Made by a program: the position numbers and the translations under genes. A DNA stretch of 64,000 bases from Triticum aestivum (lineage: Eukaryota; Streptophyta; Magnoliopsida; Poales; Poaceae): NCBI RefSeq assembly GCF_018294505.1, contig NC_057801.1:195436139-195500138 (forward strand), in the 5' to 3' direction. Below are positions 57,148 to 64,000 of this stretch, piece after piece (within the stretch, counting starts at the first letter, position 1; every line of letters starts with the position of its first letter). The notes below the pieces were generated by a model. It was not told the origin of the DNA. It searched no databases and saw only the letters and a list, made by a program, of their open reading frames with translations.

Positions 57148-58295
57148 CATGTATGATTTGTGAAACCATATTTATAATATAAGGGCTTTTTAGTGCGTTC
57201 AAGTATGGAAATACCTCCTGTGCGTCCGTTAACGTATATGTATATATAACCTGAAAGATGGCAGTCTTCGGCTTCAGCCCCCACGCACATGGTGCGGGGG
57301 TGTTTGCAAAAAAGCGCATTTTCACACTTAATCCAACGTCTTGGTCCTGTGAAGGAGGTGATAGCGTAGAAAACTAGGCAACCGGACTATAATGCTTTAT
57401 CACTTTCACTTAGCCATAGGAGTTTGATGGTGGGGCTACTATATAGCCCCTAGGGGCACCGCGCTCTCCGAACTCGGGGCGCGTGTGTGCCTGACTAGGA
57501 AACGGTCCTTCGTCAAAGAGGAGGAATTCTAAACATTCCGGTAGTCGATCGAGTGGTTGACCAGTCTCTCGCTATATCATGACAGTCAGTTTTCGGCTTT
57601 CTCTACTGAGGTGCTCACCCAGCCGAACCGGGGCACAATCGCAGTAGTTCTCCTGGTGTCGCGTTAGTCGATAGAGAGGAACGTAAGGCAGCAAAACATA
57701 GGAGCCGGGGAAACCCAACTTTTGACCAAAGACATGATTCGGAGCTGATGCATATAAGGCCTAACTCGAGACGCCGAACACTCCCTAAGGTATTCTGTCT
57801 TTTTGATAACGGGCAGAACAATGCCCTAAGCCCCTAGTGTCCAGGTACGCGCGAAAACTTCTGACCTGGCCAATGCCAAAACGCCAGCCTCTTCCTCGGT
57901 TATGGTAAGAAACCGGGGGATGTGTATCAACAAGAGACAGTAAAAAAGGTTTACGCAGGGTCTTAATCTGAAAAGAATCCTTATAACGGGTCCCTGCTGC
58001 ACGTCTGCGCCTGTGTCTCCGTTGTGCTGTATCCTGGATGGGTGTAGCACGCTGTTCATCTGTAAAAAGAGAAGAACTTAGTTTGGAAAAAGATCGTGCA
58101 AAAAATGTATTTAAAACAGAGTATGATTTAAAAAATGAATAAAATTGAGCTTTATTGGCTCTCAATGTTCATGCGTGCATCCCCTTGTAAAGGGGTACGC
58201 GGCTAGTAAGCCCCTTATTTATTTATACCGGACTCACCTAACCGTGTCCGGGGTCTGAATGACCTATTTTGGGGGCTTTGATCAGCAAAGCCGGA
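57148..58295. other. Non-coding middle region of element A
   Basis: Between the antisense gene end and the protease relic. A minus ORF at 58165-57785 is arginine-rich and has no domain that I recognise. No RT, RNase H or integrase motif is visible on either strand, which is why A is called non-autonomous. Confidence 0.5.
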
Positions 58296-58896
58296 TTAGT
58301 GTGTGGCTGTCAAGGCAGTCTCACGTTCTTCCGCGGTCGAGGAACACTCGAAGTTTCCCTTTAATGAGATGATACCGTGTGGACCGGGCATTTTAAGTGT
58401 AAGAGACGCGTAATGCGGTATTGCGTTAAAGCGGGCGAAAGCTTCGCGTCCCAATAGTGCTTGATGGCTACTTTTAAATGGGGCGATATGTAAGATTAGC
58501 TTTTCGCAACGGAAGTTGTCGGATGAACCGAACACGACTTCTAGTAGTAAGGAGCCCATACAATTGGCATAAGGGCCTGGCGTCACTCATTTAAAGGAAG
58601 TGTTGCTATGGCGAATTTTGGTGGGGTCTATCCCCATTCTGCGAATTGTCCTGGTATAGCAGGTTTATATCGCTGCCGCCATCCATTAGGACTTGTCTAA
58701 ATTGTAGTCCGTCGATTATAGGATCCAATATCAAAGCAGTCCGTCCTGCATTTCGAATACTTCTGGAGTAATCCTGATGGTCGAAAGTAATTGGTTTTGA
58801 CATCCAGTTTCGGGACTCCGCTGGGGTGGACCGTGAGGCGCGTACTTTAGTAGGCGCCGCCCTGTTTTTCCTTGTTGTCACTTGAAGTGAATTCAC
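58296..58896 (-). pseudogene. Retropepsin-like protease region of element A
   Basis: Minus strand. 58896-58606 contains the linker and the active-site-like VLMDGGSDINLLY. 58586-58296 continues in another frame with PFKSSHQALLGREAFARFNA and MPGPHGIISLKG, the block that follows the active site in this family. A D-G-G-S active site in place of D-T-G-A is usual for this lineage as I remember it. A frameshift or short deletion near 58600 separates the two parts. There is no RT downstream. Confidence 0.72.
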
Positions 58897-58908
58897 TGTT
58901 TTTACCTC

Positions 58909-61323
58909 TTACGGGAAATTCTTTTGTTTTCCGGCGCTCTGCTTGTGGGGTTCGTCATCGTCCTCGCTTGGTGTGTCGAGCCCCTTGTGTTCGGCGTTAA
59001 GTCGGCCGGACTGCTTGAAGACCCAACAATCTCTGTGGGTATGGTTTGCAGGTTTCCCGGGTGTACTGTGGATTTGACATATCCTGTCCAAGATTTTGTT
59101 TAGGTTGGATAGCTCGTCGCTGTTGTCCTTAAGAGGTAGTGTTTTGTTGTTCGGCCGAGAGCTTTTGAACCCGGCATTGACTGCCGTGCTCTTTGGGCCA
59201 TTTTCCTTAGTCTGGCGCTGGTCTTTTCTGCGTCATGGTTTCCCATTTCCATCCCTGACCTCGGATGTACTCGGGTTGCTGGTGCTGCATCTTGCCAGCC
59301 AGCTATCTTCTCCCGTGCAAAAGCGGTTCATGAGGCTTGTTAGTGCGGCCATTGTCCTTGGCTTTTCCTGGCCGAGATGTCTGGCAAGCCATTCGTCTCG
59401 AATGTTATGTTTGAAGGCTGCTAAGGCTTCGGCGTCCGGACAGTTGACTATTTGGTTCTTTTTGGTGAGGAACCTGTTCTAGAATTTGCGGGCCGACTCT
59501 CCGGGCTGTTGAGTTATGTGACTTAAATCGTCTGCATCCGGAGGGCTGACATAAGTTCCCTGAAAATTTGCCCGAAACGGATCCTCGAGCTCTTCCCAAC
59601 TTCCAATGGTATTTTCTGGGAGGCTTTTGAGCCAATGCCGGGCTGGCCCTTTGAGCTTGAGGGGTAGGTATTTTATGGCATGGAGATCATCTCCTCTAGC
59701 CATGATGTATGTGTAGGATGTAATCCTCAATCCAGACTCCGGGTCTATTGTTTCCGTCTATGCCTCTATGTTTACGGGCTTGAATCCTGCTGGAAATTCA
59801 TGATCCAGTACCTCATCGGTGAAACATAGGGGGTGTGCGGCGCCTCTGTATTTAGGTGTGCCATTATTTTCGAACACTCGACATGTAGTTTTGCTCCCTG
59901 GAGCCTTCCTTCTTGGCCCGTAGATGGACCTGACCGGGCCATCCTTTTTGTGAGGATCCTTATGTGGATCGTGTGCCAGCTTGTGTGCGGTGCCGCTTGC
60001 CGCTCTTTGTTTGTCATGTGGTCGTCTATCTGACCGGGCAGCCCCTTTGTTTTTTGATTGTGGGGGCTCTATGGCCTCTTTGTCAAATTCGGGCAATAGT
60101 TTGCGCTTCGGGTAGCTCTTTTCTTGGTGACTATCACCGTATTTGTCTGCGGTCTTGAGTACTTTGCTCCATCTCATTCTGAGTATGTCTTCCGCTGTTT
60201 TGAGCTTCCGCTTCTGCCTCTTCAGACTTCTTGCAGTGGCGACGAGCCTTTTGTGGAGGTTCTTATGCTCCGATGATGTGTCCGGCGTGAGGTCATCCGG
60301 ACTGTTGCTTTCTCCGGGGATAGGTTGCTTGTCCAATTCATCCTGTTCGGACAGTTGCTTAGTGGCATGTTCGTCGTTGATTGGTTCGCCCTGCTCTACG
60401 GCTGGGTCTGTGTGGGAGCTGCTGTTATCAAGGCGGGACTTCGGGCGGCGCTTGCGTCGCCGTTTTGGCTATTTTTCGGGGGAATTTTCCTTCGCAGTGT
60501 CTCATTGTTCCTCGTTATCGCTTCCTTTTGGTGTATCCACCATGTATACATCGTGAGTTGAGGTGGCTTTCCAGTGCCCTGTGGGTGCTGGTTCTTGGTC
60601 GTCTCCGGCATCATCGTCCATACCGTCGATATCTTCGGAGTCGAGATCTAGCATGTCGGTTAAGTCATCGACAGTGGCTACAAAGTGGGTGGTGGGTGGG
60701 CTTTGAATTTCTTCGTCGTCCGCATCCCAACCATTCTGGCCATAATCCGGCCAAATCTCTCCTGATAGAGAGAGGCACTTTAGCGCATTCAGGATGTCAC
60801 CGAAAGGCGAGTGCTGACGGATGTCCGCAGCGGTGAACTCCATGATCGGCGCCCAATCGGATCTGATTAGCAGAAGCGCGGAAGGTTCGGGGTCCGGAGA
60901 AGAATCCGGCACCTCGGAGTCACAAGAGTCAGGGTCGGTATTCGGCTCCATCGCCGTAGCAGCCCCCGAGGTGGTGTCTAGCCACCCATCCTCGATCAGC
61001 ACAGTCGGCTTCGAGTTAAGGGTCGGAGCGGACTCTCGTGCGGCCTCCAGGGCACTGTCCGGCAGCAGAGCTAAATCATGCCCATCGGGACAGTCCGGCG
61101 CGCTCGGCTGTGGCTCGAATCTGTCGAAGATCAAGTCTCCGTGGACGTCGGCCGTATAGTTCAAACGTCCAAATCTGACCTGATGGCCAGGGGCGTAGCT
61201 TTCGATCTGCTCCAGATGGCCAAGCGAATTGGCCCGCAGTGCAAACCCGCCGGATATGAAGATCTGTCCGGGGAGAAAAGTCTCACCCTGGACCGCGTCG
61301 TTGTTGATAATCGAAGGAGCCAT
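58909..61323 (-). pseudogene. Gag of element A
   Basis: The likely start is ATG at 61323 (MAPSIINNDAVQGE), 48 bp inside the 5' LTR; the longer frame upstream runs into the LTR. The N-terminal acidic region is 61323-60502. The middle, 60336-59758, is basic with ERR/KR-rich coiled stretches. The capsid core, 59730-59479, has LPLKLKGPARHWLKSLP and SWEELEDPFRANFQGTYV. The nucleocapsid-like end runs to 58909, with HRDCWVFKQSGRLNAEH. Stops or shifts occur near 60500, 60340, 59750 and 59480. It encodes the structural protein in intact relatives. Confidence 0.82.
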
Positions 61324-61353
61324 CGGGCCTATGGGCGACGACACGGAGGAACT

Positions 61354-61369
61354 CTCAATGAAAGCACCA
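61354..61369 (-). other. Candidate primer-binding site of element A
   Basis: Minus strand reads TGGTGCTTTCATTGAG one base after the LTR end. It begins with TGG and is correctly placed, but I cannot name the tRNA with confidence. It is also part of the upstream extension of the gag frame. Confidence 0.4.
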
Positions 61370-61370
61370 A

Positions 61371-61843
61371 TGTCGGTGTCAAAACCGGCGGATCTCGGGT
61401 AGGGGCTCCCGAACTGTGCGTCTAGGCGGATGGTAACAGGAGACAAGGGACACGATGTTTTTACCCAGGTTCGGGCCCTCTCGATGGAGGTAAAACCCTA
61501 CTCCTGCTCGATTGATATTGATGATATGGGTAGTACAAGAGTAGATCTACCACGAGATCAAGGAGGCTAAACCCTAGAAGCTAGCCTATGGTATGATTGT
61601 TGTTCGTCCTATGGACTAAAACCCACCGGTTTATATAGACACCGGAGAGGGCTAGGGTTACATAGAGTCGGCTATAATGGTAGGAGATCTACATATCCGT
61701 ATTGCCAAGCTTGCCTTCCACGCCAAGGGAAGTCCCATCCGGACACGGGACAAAGTCTTCAATCTTGTATCTTTATAGTCTTGGAGTCCGGCCAATAATG
61801 ATAGTTCAGCTATCCGGACACCCCCTAGTCCAGGACTCCCTCA
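61371..61843 (-). repeat. 5' LTR of element A
   Basis: 473 bp paired with 38603-39075. On the minus strand it reads TGAGGGAGTCCTGG... to ...TTTTGACACCGACA, followed by CATAT on the plus-strand right flank. Confidence 0.94.
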
Positions 61844-61848
61844 CATAT

Positions 61849-62508
61849 GCTTCAAGATGCGCTCCTTGTGTTTCAATTCTTATCTTTTATGTGAGCATCA
61901 TTGAAATCATCATGCCTAGCTAAAAGGCATTAAAGAAAAATACTTGTTGTGAGACTACCCAACACTTACAACTACTGTTTTTGTGTGTCCACATGATTAA
62001 GCTACTCTAGTAGTCATGTTTTATAGCTTCTGTTTCAATAACGTGCCAAGTAAAGCCTTTGGGATAGTGTGGATGATAATTAACTAGATTCTATGCAAAA
62101 ACATAAACTTTTGCGCACAGTCCAGGAATTTTCAAAATTCACTAGAATGTGCTTTTGATCTGAAATTTTTAAAGATAATTGATATATAAATTCTCTATGT
62201 TGTACTAATTTTTTAGAGTTTTTATAGTTGTGGAAGTATGGTCCTTGTTCAGATCATTACATGTTGTTCTGTTTTTGACAGATTCTATTTTCAATGCATA
62301 GTTTGCTTGTTTCCTAGTTTCTATGGCTTATATTGCTCATTATAAATTCTGGAAATGATAAGGTACTGTAGGAATTGTGTTATAGAAAGTATGAATCTTG
62401 TCTTTGACAGCACCAAAGTGAATGGTTTGCTCCTTATCATACCAACCTATCTCACAAAGTTTCGTTAAGTTTTGTGTGATCAAAATTTTCAAGTATTGGG
62501 TGAGATAT
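61849..62508 (+). repeat. 3' internal region of element F
   Basis: Non-coding AT-rich sequence homologous to 16227-16524 plus 29704-30065 of element E in the same order. It provides the empty-site reference for CACTA2. It ends at gagatat (62508), where LTR J begins. In E the same position continues cgatacaagg. Confidence 0.8.
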
Positions 62509-64000
62509 TGATGACCCACAAGTATAGGGGATCTATTGTAGTCCTTTCAACATGTAAGAGTGTCGAACCCAACGAGGAGCAGAAGGAAATGACAAGCGGT
62601 TTTCAGCAAGGTATTCTCTGCAAGCACTGAAATTATCGGTAACAAATAATTTTGTGATAAGATAATTCGTAACGGGTAACAAGTAACAAAAGTCAACAAG
62701 GTGCAGCAAGGTGGCCAAATCCTTTTTGTATCAAAGGACAAGCCTGGACGAACTCTTATATAAAGCAAAGTACTCCTGAGGACACATGGGAATTATCGCC
62801 AAGCTAGTTTTCATCATGATCATATGATTCGCGTTCGTTAATTTGATAATTTGATATGTCGGTGGATCGGTGCTTGGGTGTTGTCCTTACTCCGACAAGC
62901 CTCCCACTCATGATTAACTCCTCTTGCAAGCATCCCAACTACGAAAGAAGAATTAAGGTAAACCTAACCATATCATGAAACATATGGATCCAAATCAGCC
63001 ACTTACGAAGCAACGCATAAACTAGGGTTTAAGCTTCTATCACTCAGAAACCCATCATCTACTTATTATTTCCAAATGCCTTCCCCTAGGCCCAAATCAT
63101 GGTCAAGTTACATGTAGTTGATGTTCACATAACACCACTAGAGGAGAGACAACATACATCTCATCAAAATATCGAACAAATACCAAACTCACATGATTAC
63201 TTAGAACAAGACTTCCCCCATGTCCCCAGGAACAAACGTAACTACTCACAAAGCATATTCATGTTCATAATCAGAGGGGTATTAATAAGCATTAAGGATC
63301 TGAACATATGATCTTCCACTGAATAAACCAACTAGCATCAGCTACAAGGAGTAATCAACACTACTAGCAACCCACAGGTACCAATCTGAGGTTTTGAGAC
63401 AAAGATCGGATACAAGAGATGAACTAGGGTTTGAGAGGAGATGGTGCTGGTGAATATGTCGATGGAGATTGACCCCCTCTCGATGAGATGATTGATGGTG
63501 ATGACGATGGCGACGATTTCCCACTCCCGGAGGGATTTTCCCCGGTAGAACAGCTCTGCCGGAGCCCTAGATTGGTCCTGCCCAGGTTCCACCTTGAGAC
63601 GGCGGCTCTTTGTCCCGAAAGATTCTCTATGATATTTTCCAGGGCAAAAGACACCATAGAGCAGAAGATGGACGCCGGGGGTCTGTCAGGGGGCCCACGA
63701 GGCAGGGGGTGCACCCAGGGGGGTAGGGCGCGCCCGCCACCCTCGTGGTTGACTGGTGGCCCCACTCTGGTGCTTTCTCCGCCCAATAGTTTTAATATAT
63801 TACAAAACCGATCTCCATGAAGTTTCAGGACTTTTGGAGTTGTTCAGAATAGGTTTCTAATATTTGCTCCTTTTCCAGTCCAGAATTCCAGCTGCCGGCA
63901 TTCTCCCTCTTCATGTAAACCTTATAAAATAAGAGAGAAAAGGCATAACTATTGTGATATAATGTGTAATAACAGCCCATAATGCAATAAATTTTGATAT
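62509..64000 (-). mobile_element. LTR of a further Athila-type element (J), 3' part
   Basis: On the plus strand it starts tgatgacccacaagtatagg. On the minus strand this is the ...ctatacttgtgggtcatca LTR end, the same terminus type as in element H. The sequence runs at least 1492 bp to the window edge without a second boundary, so it is an LTR in minus orientation, solo or the left LTR of a full element. A GC-rich patch with gggcgcgccc near 63725 is typical. The overlapping ORFs at 63338-63820 are LTR artefacts. Five bases before it, gatat, are the presumed target duplication. Confidence 0.7.

Larger units (their letters stand above)
38603..61843 (-). mobile_element. Gypsy element A (Fatima-like), non-autonomous, with an antisense gene
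   Basis: Two 473-bp LTRs (38603-39075 and 61371-61843) and perfect CATAT duplications (38598-38602 and 61844-61848) define it. Gag and protease are on the minus strand, so the 5' LTR is the right one. Without element B (42123-56788 plus one CGTTA) it is about 8.6 kb. There is no visible RT, RNase H or integrase between the protease end (about 58296) and the plus-strand gene (ending 57147). On the plus strand it carries a spliced Transposase_28-like gene. I recognise LTR and leader as wheat Fatima-type; the name is from memory. Confidence 0.88.
37640..62508 (+). mobile_element. Athila-type non-autonomous element F (nested host of A)
   Basis: Own sequence is 37640-38602 and 61849-62508; element A lies between, flanked by CATAT. 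After the LTR comes a tRNA-Asp-type primer site, an ORF region and then directly the 3' non-coding region that matches element E, so gag-pol is missing by design or deletion. At 62508 it is cut by the LTR of element J. The join across A reads smoothly (ctagtcatatgcttcaagatg). Confidence 0.78.

Noticed and set aside
57785..58165. 126-aa arginine-rich ORF as a functional protein of element A
   Set aside because: No recognisable domain, begins within AT-rich DNA and lies where pol is missing; kept as non-coding middle region.
63338..63820. ORFs of 60-120 aa on both strands
   Set aside because: Mutually overlapping frames inside an Athila-type LTR with no homology.

Overview
This 64 kb window looks like intergenic DNA from a large grass genome, most likely Triticeae (wheat, Aegilops, barley or rye). 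It is almost entirely nested transposable elements. The evidence is BARE/WIS/Angela-type copia LTRs, Athila-type and chromovirus-type gypsy elements, a gypsy element with 473-bp LTRs of the kind I know from wheat as Fatima-like, CACTA elements with tri-nucleotide target duplications, Stowaway MITEs and a PIF/Harbinger transposase relic. I see no convincing free-standing host gene, no tRNA or rRNA gene and no CRISPR. Family names come from recognition, not from a database search.

Left block (1-15338). A PIF/Harbinger transposase pseudogene (right terminus 15335, TSD TAA) is split twice: by a solo copia LTR (12883-14691, TSD GGCTA) and by a minus-strand Athila-type element H whose 5' LTR starts at 12524. 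H is itself interrupted by a CACTA element (CACTA1, 6863-11212) in its LTR and by a gypsy LTR (230-2649) in its accessory ORF. That gypsy LTR is in turn cut by a copia LTR ending at 229. CACTA1 carries a decayed multi-exon B3-like gene, a Stowaway MITE and a long fold-back.

Middle block (15339-38602). After about 0.6 kb of unclassified DNA and a CACTA terminal fragment comes a plus-strand non-autonomous Athila-type body (E). It is interrupted by CACTA2 (16525-29700, TSD TGA), which also carries a B3-like gene. That gene is split by a complete 10.96-kb gypsy element C (17605-28559, minus strand, TSD GGGAC). E ends in an LTR (32656-37639, cut by a 3.4-kb solo LTR G) that also serves as the 5' LTR of a second Athila-type body F, a tandem LTR-sharing arrangement.

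Right block (38603-64000). F is interrupted by element A (38603-61843, TSD CATAT), a minus-strand gypsy element. A has gag and protease but no visible RT or integrase, plus a plus-strand, spliced Transposase_28-like gene. That gene's last exon is split in frame by element B (42123-56788, TSD CGTTA), a young chromovirus-like gypsy with 4.1-kb LTRs. F continues from 61849 to 62508, where the LTR of another Athila-type element (J) begins and runs off the window.

Two 10-N gaps lie in the 5' LTR of B. The 1.67-kb contig between them does not belong to B by divergence or structure and looks like an assembly error. Almost all coding sequence is decayed by stops and frameshifts. B is best preserved, with one stop and two frameshifts. 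The points of most biological interest are the B3-like genes carried by two CACTA elements, the antisense spliced gene in element A and the extra ORF upstream of gag in element C.
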